From assembly GCF_014194975.1 (NCBI RefSeq), contig NZ_JACIAY010000011.1, forward strand, positions 99,409 to 163,408: a stretch of 64,000 bases of DNA, in the 5' to 3' direction. The notes beneath the pieces were generated by a model, which ran no database searches, was not told the origin of the DNA, and was given only the letters and a program-made list of their open reading frames with translations. The position numbers and the translations under genes are program-made. Position 1 is the first letter of the stretch. Each line of letters begins with the position of its first letter. This DNA comes from Sphingomonas sp. BK580 (lineage in GTDB: Bacteria; Pseudomonadota; Alphaproteobacteria; Sphingomonadales; Sphingomonadaceae). Shown in pieces: positions 18,794 to 26,919 of this stretch.

Positions 18794-19612
18794 TTAGTTT
18801 CCATTCCGCGAGACGAGGTAGGCGGTCGTGACCCGACCCGGCGCGAGCTTGGGCTCGGCGATCGAGACGGCGAGGGCGCTCGACGGCGCGACCTGCGCCT
18901 CGGTCAGGACCTTCTCCTGCGAGCCCTTGTTCTCGATCCGCAGCACCCGGCCGGTCAGCGCCTCGCCGCGGTACTCGGAGATCATCTGGACCTTGAGGTC
19001 GCCGACGTAGACCGGCTTCAAGGAACGCTGGCGCAGCTCGTAGCCGTCGACCGACATGTTGGCGTACATCGCCTGCACGAGCGATACCGCGGCGTCCTCA
19101 GGCGATGAGGCCGCCGCAACCTTCGTCGGCGCCGCCTCGATGGCGTCCGCCTTGGCGATCGCGGGGTTGGAGAGGAACACCTGCACCGCCTGGTCGCCGG
19201 CGATGCGGCAGGCAAACTTGTAGACGTAGCCGCGCTTGGACGTGCCGAAGAACGACAGCGTCTGGCGGTTGAAGCCCTCGGGCACCGACAGGTAGATGTC
19301 GCCGCGCACCGGTTCGTTCACGACCGAGAAGTCGTCCGACGGGTTGCCGGTGTTGATCTTGGAGACGCCCGCAAACTCGTCATCGACGAGGCTGATGCGG
19401 GTGAGGTCCTTGGCCGACGCGGTGCAGGCGACCTGCGCGCCGTCCGCCACCATCAGCGTCTGGTCACCGGCCGCGAAAGCGGGAGCCGAAAAGACGAAGA
19501 CAGCGACGGCGATGAGAGCGGCGCCGGCGATGCGGCTGAGCCAGCACATCGTGCGCGAGGCGAGAATGGTGCCGAGCGCGGCGCTGCCGAAGGCGTAGAG
19601 CGAGGCGGTCAC
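18794..19612 (-). CDS. traK: F-type conjugative transfer protein TraK
   Basis: 272 residues. The annotated start overlaps the traE stop by four bases; an internal ATG 21 codons in could also serve and would put the signal peptide (hydrophobic stretch ending FAA-GD) nearer the N-terminus. The mature protein is a VirB9/secretin-like beta-rich periplasmic component of the core complex with TraV and TraB. Confidence 0.88.
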   Translation of the reverse strand: MTASLYAFGSAALGTILASRTMCWLSRIAGAALIAVAVFVFSAPAFAAGDQTLMVADGAQVACTASAKDLTRISLVDDEFAGVSKINTGNPSDDFSVVNEPVRGDIYLSVPEGFNRQTLSFFGTSKRGYVYKFACRIAGDQAVQVFLSNPAIAKADAIEAAPTKVAAASSPEDAAVSLVQAMYANMSVDGYELRQRSLKPVYVGDLKVQMISEYRGEALTGRVLRIENKGSQEKVLTEAQVAPSSALAVSIAEPKLAPGRVTTAYLVSRNGN

Positions 19613-20181
19613 AGCGCGCCTCCCAGCTTGCCCTTGGGCTGCGCCATGCTGAAACCAACGAGCTTCAGGCTCATGCCCGAATATTCCCAGTCGTAGATGA
19701 AGGTTCGCGGCTCGCTCGAGACCACCTTCTGACCCACCACCGTGCTGAGCTTGCCCGTGACGGTCGACTGGAGGTGCTTGGCGTCGATCTCCATGCCCTC
19801 GAGCGTGAAGAACTGGCTCATGCTCGAGCCGCGCTGCTCGCTGACGATCTTGAGGAGGTCGGCCTTAATGGCGCCCTGCGCCTTGGGGGAGACGATCGCG
19901 AGGACCGACTTCATCCAATAATCGAGGCTGCCCGGCGACCGGTTGAGCGTCAGCACCGCGGTGTCGCGGGTGACCAGCTCGAGATACTCGCGCGACACGC
20001 CGGAGCTGGAGACCGTCACCGGCGATCCGAGGACCGGCTGCAGGACAATCTCGCGACTGCGCGTCGCGGACATGAGAAGAAGGAGCGCCACGGCCCCGGC
20101 CAGCACGAGGGCGGTCATGCCGAGGAGATTGCGCTGGCGAAGGACGCGCTGGCTCTGCGCGTGCTGGTAGGAGAAATCCAT
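19609..20181 (-). CDS. traE: F-type conjugative transfer protein TraE
   Basis: 190 residues with one N-terminal membrane helix (about 20-40) and a VirB8-like periplasmic domain containing RSPGSLDYWMK and the conserved end FIYDWEYSGMSLKLVGF. It is an inner-membrane component needed for pilus assembly and sits in the canonical L-E-K order. Confidence 0.9.
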   Translation of the reverse strand: MDFSYQHAQSQRVLRQRNLLGMTALVLAGAVALLLLMSATRSREIVLQPVLGSPVTVSSSGVSREYLELVTRDTAVLTLNRSPGSLDYWMKSVLAIVSPKAQGAIKADLLKIVSEQRGSSMSQFFTLEGMEIDAKHLQSTVTGKLSTVVGQKVVSSEPRTFIYDWEYSGMSLKLVGFSMAQPKGKLGGAL

Positions 20182-20182
20182 G

Positions 20183-20473
20183 TCAGCCCACCATCAGTCG
20201 GAGGTAGGAAGGTGGCGTGGCCCTAAGCGACGGGAACCCGCCCGGCAGGTGCCAGTACGCCAGGTGGATCAGCCACGAAGTCGTCCGTCCCGCCTTTGCT
20301 CGCCTAAGAGCCCACCAGCCCAGGACGGCCAAGCCGATCCCGATGACGATGTGTTGGGACAGGATCCCCCAGGTGAAAGGGATGACCATCGCGAGGAACT
20401 CGTCCAGCGTCCAAAAGCCGATGAGCTCAGGATCGTCGAGGTGCGATGGGATCACGTACTTGTCGGCTGACAT
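20183..20473 (-). CDS. traL: F-type conjugative transfer protein TraL
   Basis: 96 residues from the ATG at 20473. The typical TraL start is visible: IPSHLDDPE followed by two membrane helices (about 22-55). It ends one base before the traE start. TraL is a VirB3-like inner-membrane subunit that works with the TraC ATPase. Confidence 0.9.
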   Translation of the reverse strand: MSADKYVIPSHLDDPELIGFWTLDEFLAMVIPFTWGILSQHIVIGIGLAVLGWWALRRAKAGRTTSWLIHLAYWHLPGGFPSLRATPPSYLRLMVG

Positions 20474-20532
20474 CACGCCACCTTCAGTGACGGAGCCGGC
20501 GGAGCTGCTATCTCCGCCGGCACCGGGTCGGT

Positions 20533-20853
20533 TCAGATCGTGGCGGTGACGGTCGAGGTGACGATCGGCACCCCGGTGCCGGCGCCGACGCCCACGCCAA
20601 CCGGAATCGCAACCTGGCCGAGCGAGAAGCGCCCCGACGCGAGGCCGACGACGCCACCGGCCAGCGACAGCACGGTGATGATCTTGCCGCCCGAACCCTC
20701 GAGGAAGCCGGTGAAGGCATCCAGCGCGGTGTTGAAGGTGGCGTCGGCGCCCGCGAGTGCCGGCGAGGCCATCACTACCGCGGCGGCCGCGACGCCGAGC
20801 GTGGCCAGCGCAGCCTCCTCGGCGCGACGGCCCATCTTGAGCAGGGTCTTCAT
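20533..20853 (-). CDS. traA: Conjugative pilin precursor (TraA-type)
   Basis: 106 residues from the ATG at 20853, with AAAGGAGA upstream. A long leader ends in a cleavage-like ALA-GAD at about 33-37. The mature part of about 70 residues has two hydrophobic, Gly/Val/Ala-rich helices (about 55-70 and 80-100), as in VirB2/TraA pilins. It is the first gene of the tra operon, directly ahead of traL. Whether it is cyclised or acetylated cannot be told from sequence. Confidence 0.82.
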   Translation of the reverse strand: MKTLLKMGRRAEEAALATLGVAAAAVVMASPALAGADATFNTALDAFTGFLEGSGGKIITVLSLAGGVVGLASGRFSLGQVAIPVGVGVGAGTGVPIVTSTVTATI

Positions 20854-21004
20854 AACCAGAGTCTCCTTTGACTGAGCGCATTTCAGCGCGCCCAAAGGAA
20901 GGCTGGCTTGGCGTTAGATAGGTCGCAACGACGAACGCCGCGGAACCCTGTCGTGCCCGGTTTATTGAACTGCTCGGCTCAAATTTCCTCCTTCGCTTTG
21001 AGGC

Positions 21005-21088
21005 CCTGACCCATATCTGGGTCAGGATGGCCCGGATGTGGGGCAGCTTGGCTCACATGTGGGCCAAATTGGCTCGGATCTGAGCCAC
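21005..21088. repeat. Four tandem 21-bp dyad-symmetric repeats upstream of the tra operon
   Basis: Units at 21005-21025, 21026-21046, 21047-21067 and 21068-21088 follow each other without gaps. The 18-base core consensus is TGGCYCRNATSTGRGCCA, each unit being an imperfect palindrome centred on AT. Units 1, 3 and 4 keep most of the dyad; unit 2 is the weakest. The period equals two helical turns, so bound dimers would line up on one face. The array is 150 bases before traA on the minus strand and 170 before the gene at 21259, within the 405-base gene-free stretch 20854-21258. It looks like an operator array for a transfer regulator. I saw nothing else certain in that stretch. Confidence 0.75.
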
Positions 21089-21258
21089 GCCCATCGAACG
21101 CGATCAAGGGTGGAATCAGCGCGGTGCCTCACGTGAAATCGGCCGGAGACATGCGTGGGAGGCTGCGCAACGCCGTTGATGAGCGTAGGGTGGTACTTTC
21201 AGGGGGCCAGCTCGGGATCGGAACCTGAGCAGCTTTGGAAAAGGAATGAGGCGCGAAG

Positions 21259-21720
21259 ATGTCGGCCGGGGAAAGAGAGTGCAAATTCAAGGTTTCCGAC
21301 TACTACTTTCGGCTGACGACCGAAGGTGTGCGCCTTTTCTCTAACAAAACCTGCGTTCATCAAACCTTCAGGCAGGTAGTGGATGAGCGTGCCGAGTGCG
21401 CCAAGTCATTGTCGGATTATTACACGGCTGAAGATATGAGAGAGCACTTGGCCATCATACCATCCGAGGGAAACATCGAGCTCGAGTTCACTATCCTTGA
21501 GACCAGTGCTGCCTCGATTGAATCGGCAGCTGAAATCCTTAAGGAAGCCCTTGGTGCTTCAGTGGCCTTCAATGATACCGTATCCTTACTCCTGTACGAC
21601 CTGGTTGTAGAGGAGAACAAGACAGAGGTGCTCACAAAACTCGGCCTTACCGCCGAAGCCGCTGCGCGATATAAGAAGTCGCTCAAAAGAACCAAAACGA
21701 ATGTTTTTCCGATCCGGTAG
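21259..21720 (+). CDS. Unknown 153-residue protein
   Basis: A mixed alpha/beta soluble protein with no signal or membrane segment and a basic, Lys-rich C-terminus (about 138-150). A hand count of 21421-21480 gives 53% GC, lower than the tra operon, suggesting a different origin. It precedes the XRE-type regulator by 107 bases on the same strand. No family recognised. Confidence 0.65.
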   Translation: MSAGERECKFKVSDYYFRLTTEGVRLFSNKTCVHQTFRQVVDERAECAKSLSDYYTAEDMREHLAIIPSEGNIELEFTILETSAASIESAAEILKEALGASVAFNDTVSLLLYDLVVEENKTEVLTKLGLTAEAAARYKKSLKRTKTNVFPIR

Positions 21721-21827
21721 CTAAGAGCGCGAAGCGCCTGCATAGGTTAAAATAACGTTTGCGGCAGGTTTGCAAACCCAGCTGATGTGGTTATCCCTGT
21801 ACGCGGTCATCCGGGAGGGATAGGCAA

Positions 21828-22325
21828 ATGGAGGTACTTCAGCACGAAGTCGACCCGCCGTCGAGTAGACCCTACACGATTGCGGACTTCATTGTCTCGA
21901 AAATGGACACCGTTGGCGTCAGTCAACGAAGTTTGGCAGCGCGCACCGGGTATAGCCGTAGCCGTATTAACCGCATCTTGAGGGAAGAGGATCGGCTCCC
22001 AATTACTATGGTCGAGGCTCAAGCGATCCTCGCCTCACTCGGCGTCGGCGAACTTGAAGCTGCGCTTGCACAGGAAGTGATCCGGGATAAGGCTCCGGTC
22101 ACAAGCCGAGAAATGGAGGTAGTCGTAAGCCTCATCGCCGTTGTATTCGGCGGCCTCGCGACCAAAATAGCCTCGCTTGTGGACGTCGTCGAAGGGCTGG
22201 AGTTTGGTGATATTCGCCGCGAGCATGGCTTGAAGGTGCAAAAGGCCATCTTCGAAATGCTGAAGGACCTCTACACTGACCTCATGCAGCGCAAAGACGA
22301 CCGCATTGACCATACCAGATATTAG
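21828..22325 (+). CDS. XRE-type helix-turn-helix regulator
   Basis: 165 residues. An N-terminal helix-turn-helix (about 20-60) reads VSQRSLAARTGYSRSRINRI, the Cro/CI-type pattern, followed by a longer helical C-terminal part of unknown fold that may mediate dimerisation. It lies between the tra operator array and the replication origin, so it could control transfer, replication or both. This is the nearest candidate to bind the 21-bp repeats at 21005-21088, which is inference from position. Confidence 0.75.
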   Translation: MEVLQHEVDPPSSRPYTIADFIVSKMDTVGVSQRSLAARTGYSRSRINRILREEDRLPITMVEAQAILASLGVGELEAALAQEVIRDKAPVTSREMEVVVSLIAVVFGGLATKIASLVDVVEGLEFGDIRREHGLKVQKAIFEMLKDLYTDLMQRKDDRIDHTRY

Positions 22326-22585
22326 TTCAACATCTTAAGTTGGCCAGAGAATGCCACGCTAGCAACCTTTCTTTTCTGAACTAATCTGCACGATATTAGC
22401 AAGTCGAGGGTACGCTGCTCGCCTTAATGAGGCCAGCGCAGACCATACATGCGAAAAGCACCGGCGCATAGCGATTGGCCGTCTCTCGCGTTGGAGCCAA
22501 ACCGGTTTCCTCCGCTGGTTAGGATATGCGGCGCAGCGTCCCAGAACCGGCGTGATTAGGTGACCTACGCGGAGTTCGATGGATC

Positions 22586-22897
22586 GGGTTCCTCAGAACG
22601 CGGCGGCGTTCAGAAAGGCGAATCCCGGGAGCGTAGACAACAGAGTTCCCAAAAGCACGACGAGCACTCGCGTCCCAGCTGTCGACGCCGCGCAGGGTTC
22701 CCAAAAGCACGAGGCCGAATCGGAGCGCCATGCGATTCGGGGCGGGGCACAGTTCCTAAAGGCACGAGTCGGCGACTCGACCGGGTTCCCAAAAGCACGT
22801 GTCCCCACCGAGACCCGGTTCCTGAAAGCACGAGCCGCTCCCGGACAGGGTTCTCAAAAGCACGAACAAAAGTAGCACAGGGTTCCTAAAAGCACGA
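22586..22897 (+). repeat. Left iteron cluster (probable oriV)
   Basis: Seven clear direct repeats with consensus GGGTTCCYAAAAGCACGA lie at 22643-22660, 22695-22712, 22750-22767, 22783-22800, 22816-22833, 22848-22865 and 22880-22897, with a degenerate copy at 22586-22602. The last five are spaced 32-33 bases apart, about three helical turns. This is the layout of initiator-binding iterons at a plasmid origin. The rest of the gene-free stretch 22326-23181 holds an AT-richer patch around 22360-22400 (possible unwinding region) and, on the right, the hairpin at 23028-23052. Confidence 0.85.
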
Positions 22898-23017
22898 AAC
22901 TCGCTTGGCGACGGCCTAGTGCGCTGCCGCTAACTTCGACTTCCGCGAGACTTCCCGCGATCAGCACCTCGCTGCCGTCCGCTTGGCCGGTAAAACCGAA
23001 GATAAAGAGGAGACCCG

Positions 23018-23079
23018 TGCAAACAAGAAAGGCCCGACACTAGGCGGGCTTTCCGAGAAGTCGCTAGGACGCGTGTGGC
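23018..23079 (-). ncRNA. Candidate counter-transcribed RNA upstream of repC
   Basis: On the minus strand, a possible sigma70-type promoter has TTGCGA at 23114-23109 and TAAGGA at 23091-23086 with 17-base spacing. It would start an RNA near 23079 that runs about 60 bases to a hairpin and T-rich end near 23020. In repABC plasmids a small antisense RNA of about this length, encoded just upstream of repC, inhibits repC translation. The promoter match is weak, so this is a proposal. Confidence 0.35.
23028..23052 (-). terminator. Hairpin upstream of repC, terminator-like on the minus strand
   Basis: AAAGGCCCG pairs with CGGGCTTT around an 8-base loop (one bulged G). On the minus strand it is followed by CTTTCTTGTTTG, a terminator-like tract; on the plus strand it would form in the repC leader. 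Confidence 0.5.
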
Positions 23080-23181
23080 AACTCTTCCTTAGCCGGCTGC
23101 TCTCGACATCGCAACGCCACCGCGCGTGGGTTCGCGCCACCGCTTTGCTTGTCCGCACGGGCTCCCGTCAGGGAGAACCGA

Positions 23182-24576
23182 ATGACCGCTTGCGCCCAAC
23201 GCCCAGGGGCGGGCCTGCGCCGCTTCGATCAGCACAACGCCGCCGCGATGGCCGTTGCTGACCAATTTTCTGGCCTAGAAAAGGACACCACGCCGGCGCA
23301 CGTCCTTTCTGCGATGAAACGGGCCGCCGTCTATCTTGGCTTCCCAAATCGCGTTGTTCAGGTAATCGATCTGATGTTCAGCTGGTCGATGCCCCAGGAC
23401 TGGCGTGCCGGGCACATTCCAACCGTCTGGCCGCGCAACGATAAGCTGTCACACTTGCTCGGCATCTCCGTTCGCCAAGTCCAGAAGATCCTCAACAAGG
23501 CGCAAGAGCTCGGCCTCGTCACCTTTCGAGACAGCCCCAACGGCAACCGCGGCGGTCACCGCGACCGGAATGGTAACATCGTCTGGGCTTACGGCATCAT
23601 CCTCAGCCCGCTGGGAGCCCGGTACCGCGAGTTTCTCGAAGTCGCTGCCCGAGGCGCTGCGGAGGACAAGCGCATAGACGAGCTCGCCCGACGCCTAGCT
23701 TCGGCCCGTCGCGGCATTCGTTCGATAGCCCAGACTGCGCTCGACGTGGCGTATCGCGGCTTCAGACCGGAGGACGAGATTGCGCTGGCGCGCATGGCGG
23801 CCGAACGGATCAGAGGCAGCCGCGATATTCCGATGATCGAAGCTTGCGTCCAGCAGCTTGAGGAACGTCGGCGTGCTCTCGAGACTGCTCTTCACGAGGC
23901 TCTAGCCGGGAAAACGGTGTCGCCGAATCTGAACGAAAATTCATGGCCGGACGATCCCGATGACACCCTCTCTACAACTACAACGCAACTCCAATCTGCT
24001 ACCGCAGATCACAGTAGCGGCTTGGCGATAAAGAGTAGTGGAGATTACGACGTCCGCCTCGCCCAGCCTCAGACCGAAGTGGAAAGCGACCTCGAGAAAC
24101 ACGGTGTCGATCCGACCTTCATCCGGGAGGCGGCGCCCGAGCTACTCCAATCGCTCGATTATGCGCCGGCGACATGGGGCAACGTGATCGCGCTGGCCGA
24201 GCGTCTAAGCGGTCAGAACCGGATCGCCTCATCGGCATGGCGTGAGGCCTGCCGCGTGATGGGGCAGCGCGGCGCAGCGGCCGCGGTGATCGCGACCGTC
24301 GAAAAGTACCGGTCCGGGGAGGTGTTGCAACCCGGCGCGTACCTGCGCGGCATGACCAAGAAGGCGACGAACGCCGAACTCCGGTTAGGAAAGACCATGT
24401 TCGGCCTGAAAGACCGAACACGGAGCGACGGTATGCGCGCGCTCGCCGCCGGCGCTCCCGAAGGAAGCATCGGACTGATCGCGAATCGGTTGGTCCGCCG
24501 CGCCACGGAAGCTCGCCGACCGGACGCGTCGCGATCATGCGAGCACAATCCGGGAACATCGCGATGGGGTTCCTAA
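23182..24576 (+). CDS. repC: Replication initiator RepC (repABC type)
   Basis: 464 residues from the ATG at 23182, chosen for GGGAGAA just upstream. The N-terminal region matches the RepC family: a winged helix-turn-helix at about 86-113 followed by FRDSPNGNRGG, and a C-terminal domain with GAYLRGMTKKA and LGKTMFGL, as in RP-C proteins. RepC starts replication in repABC plasmids of alphaproteobacteria. No repA/repB partition pair precedes it here. Its stop codon lies inside an iteron (24567-24584). The protein is flanked by iterons on both sides, which is unusual for RepC and suggests a composite replicon. Confidence 0.85.
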   Translation: MTACAQRPGAGLRRFDQHNAAAMAVADQFSGLEKDTTPAHVLSAMKRAAVYLGFPNRVVQVIDLMFSWSMPQDWRAGHIPTVWPRNDKLSHLLGISVRQVQKILNKAQELGLVTFRDSPNGNRGGHRDRNGNIVWAYGIILSPLGARYREFLEVAARGAAEDKRIDELARRLASARRGIRSIAQTALDVAYRGFRPEDEIALARMAAERIRGSRDIPMIEACVQQLEERRRALETALHEALAGKTVSPNLNENSWPDDPDDTLSTTTTQLQSATADHSSGLAIKSSGDYDVRLAQPQTEVESDLEKHGVDPTFIREAAPELLQSLDYAPATWGNVIALAERLSGQNRIASSAWREACRVMGQRGAAAAVIATVEKYRSGEVLQPGAYLRGMTKKATNAELRLGKTMFGLKDRTRSDGMRALAAGAPEGSIGLIANRLVRRATEARRPDASRSCEHNPGTSRWGS

Positions 24577-24942
24577 AAGCACGAGCCACGAACTGCTTCC
24601 GCGCGTTTGGGAGCGCTCCAGCCCTCGCGGTAGGGCCGTTCCCCATGGAAAGCGGCCAAAATGCCTCGTGCTTTTGGGAACCGTGTCTACCCGCTGAGGA
24701 GACGGCCCCCGACACGCCGTGGCCAATCATCGTACGTCTAAAACGAGCGGTCGATCCGCGGGTCGCGCGGGGAGGCATCGTTGTTGGAGAAGCGGCCGAT
24801 TTCCACGGGTTAGGGCCCGATGTGTGGTACGGTTCCTAAAAGCACGAGCCTGCGTGAGAAATGCGCATTTAAGGCTCCTTCCGCTGGAGAACCCGTCGAT
24901 TTCGCCCGGCAAGGGCTCGAATCTTCGTGCTTTTAGGAACCC
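24567..24942. repeat. Right iteron cluster in alternating orientation
   Basis: Four more copies of the same iteron lie at 24567-24584 (plus), 24666-24683 (minus), 24830-24847 (plus) and 24925-24942 (minus). The first overlaps the end of repC, including its stop. Inverted iterons ahead of an initiator gene usually serve autorepression, here of repA, which starts at 25013. Apart from the iterons I see no gene in 24577-25012. Confidence 0.8.
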
Positions 24943-25012
24943 TGTGGCCTCGACCCTCCCCTCAGGCGCAGCTTCGGGCTATAACCACAGCCGTCGACAT
25001 GCGAGGAATGCT

Positions 25013-25906
25013 ATGGGCGCGCTCACCACAGCCGATAATGCACAACTCAACCTGCTCGACCTAGACAGCCCGCTTCAGGGCAAGGTCCGGGGCGAGCGAA
25101 GCATCATGGATTATCCGCTCTTCTCGCTTGCGAAGAAGCCGCAGACCGAGCCGCAGGTTCACGAGATCGAGGGCATAAGCATCGAAATTCGGCCCAGCGG
25201 TGGCGGTATCGCGACCATGTACGACAAAGAGATTGTCCTTTACGCGATCTCGCACATCAACGCTCGCCATCGGCGCGGCGAGCGGGTCGACAACGCGGTC
25301 GTCTTTGCGGCACACGACTTCTTCCGAGCAACCGGAGTGTCGCGTCCCTCAAAGCGGGATTATGACCGCTTTCAAGAGGCGTTGGGTCGACTGCAAGGCA
25401 CCCAGATCAAGACGAACATTCGAACTGGCAACGCTGGCAGTAAGGGCTGGTTTTCCTGGTTCTCGGAAGCGGTTTCGACGACCCGTCGGATGCCCGACGG
25501 CTCGGATCAACTGGAGTTCGTTAAAGTCATCCTCTGCGAGTGGCTCTATCGCGCGATCACGAGAGACCGCGAAATTTACCAGTATCACGACGACTATTTC
25601 CGCCTGAGCCTCTATGAACGCCGGCTCTATGAGCTTGCACACTGCTACGCCCGAGAGGACGAGCATGAAATGCCTATCGAGCGTTTCGCTCAGAAGATTG
25701 GATCCAGCGCGACAATCAAGAAGCTGAAGAACACCTTGAAGGAGATTGAGGCTGAGGATCGCATCCCTGAGTATCGTGTTGAGCTTCGTGACATCATCGA
25801 GGACGAGCCGGCGATTGATAGCCTTGGCCGAAAGCGAAAAAAGGTACGTAGCGTTGTTGTGATGCGCCCTCGTAAAGGCGACAGCACGCGTATGCTCGCT
25901 GCGTAA
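25013..25906 (+). CDS. repA: RPA-family plasmid replication initiator RepA
   Basis: 297 residues from the ATG at 25013, preceded by GAGGAA; the open frame extends upstream to 24719 but through the iterons. The sequence matches the RPA (replication initiator A) family common on sphingomonad and other alphaproteobacterial plasmids: MDYPLFSLAKK at the start, then KEIVLYAISHI, then YQYHDDYFRLSLYERRLYEL in the winged-helix region. It most likely binds the surrounding iterons to start replication and repress itself. Confidence 0.9.
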   Translation: MGALTTADNAQLNLLDLDSPLQGKVRGERSIMDYPLFSLAKKPQTEPQVHEIEGISIEIRPSGGGIATMYDKEIVLYAISHINARHRRGERVDNAVVFAAHDFFRATGVSRPSKRDYDRFQEALGRLQGTQIKTNIRTGNAGSKGWFSWFSEAVSTTRRMPDGSDQLEFVKVILCEWLYRAITRDREIYQYHDDYFRLSLYERRLYELAHCYAREDEHEMPIERFAQKIGSSATIKKLKNTLKEIEAEDRIPEYRVELRDIIEDEPAIDSLGRKRKKVRSVVVMRPRKGDSTRMLAA

Positions 25907-25916
25907 GCTAGAGAAC

Positions 25917-26804
25917 TTAGAATTGCGAAACCGAGATCGATGGGCGAGGTGACCGCGGGAGGGGTGAGCGAAGCACGGGCGATCCCGGTGCCGCGGTCAG
26001 CCGCGACCAGTTGGCGATGATGTCGGTGACATAAGCCTGGGTCTCTGCAATTCGGGGTACCAGGCCATCACGAACACGACCAGGACCGGCATTGTAGGCG
26101 GCGAGCGCCAATTGGACCCGGCCGAACTTGTCGAGCTGCTGACGCAGGTAGCGGGCCCCGCCGCGCAGGTTCTGGTACGGATCAAGGCGATCAACCCCGA
26201 GCCCAGCCGCAGTGCCGGGCATCAGCTGCGCGAAGCCAAACGCATTTTTCGGCGAGAGGGCGAGCGGATTGTAACGGCTTTCTCGAATGATCATCGCGTC
26301 GAACAAGCCCGTCGGGATACCATGCTCGCACGCGATTGAGCTCATCATGCCGTAATAGGCCGCGCGTCGCCCTTCGGCCTCTCGGGACAGGAAGCCCGAC
26401 GGTCGGTAAGCCAGCGGCGCGCAGCCTGGAACGAAGGCGGGCGCGACGACCGTCTGGTTATTTGCTCGCATCCAGCCAGGGATTGCGATCGATGACGACG
26501 TGGGGATCATGGTGAATGTGGCCTGAGACATAGGACCGGCTTCTACGAGACCCGCCAGCTCGCGCTTCATACGAAACTCGACGTACCGTCGACTGAGATC
26601 GTGGACGGCGAACTCCGCAGGAAGGGCCGCATCCACCCCGACGTCCGATGATGGAGCCACGACGGCGTCACTGTCCACCGTCGGCAAAGCAGTCATCGAG
26701 ATCAACTCGACACGTCTGGACGACTGCTGCTTCCGGTTCGCGGCCTGCGCCGTCCCGGTCAGCACCACGCTTATTAGGGCCGCTCGAACGATCGCTCGCC
26801 GCAC
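25917..26804 (-). CDS. Lytic transglycosylase (SLT domain)
   Basis: 295 residues with a signal peptide (about 1-21). The catalytic SLT domain is in the C-terminal half: the Glu in IIRESRYNP (about 175), then AFGFAQLMPGTA and LALAAYNAGPGRV, the classical motifs of soluble lytic transglycosylase/VirB1 proteins. It opens peptidoglycan locally, here probably for the conjugation machine. It is convergent with repA (10 bases between stops) and set apart from the tra operon. Confidence 0.9.
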   Translation of the reverse strand: MRRAIVRAALISVVLTGTAQAANRKQQSSRRVELISMTALPTVDSDAVVAPSSDVGVDAALPAEFAVHDLSRRYVEFRMKRELAGLVEAGPMSQATFTMIPTSSSIAIPGWMRANNQTVVAPAFVPGCAPLAYRPSGFLSREAEGRRAAYYGMMSSIACEHGIPTGLFDAMIIRESRYNPLALSPKNAFGFAQLMPGTAAGLGVDRLDPYQNLRGGARYLRQQLDKFGRVQLALAAYNAGPGRVRDGLVPRIAETQAYVTDIIANWSRLTAAPGSPVLRSPLPRSPRPSISVSQF

Positions 26805-26919
26805 AATAACCTCCTGAAATCGTCGCTTCAGAGGAGTGGGCAGAAGCTATTCGAGCTTGTCAAGACGGCCAACCGGGCCGAAACTGCCCCCTAAACCGTG
26901 CCGGAAGGTCTCTTCGAGC

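Noticed and set aside
22586..24942. CRISPR-like array
   Set aside because: Repeats are short (18 bp), unevenly spaced and on both strands, next to initiator genes; these are iterons.
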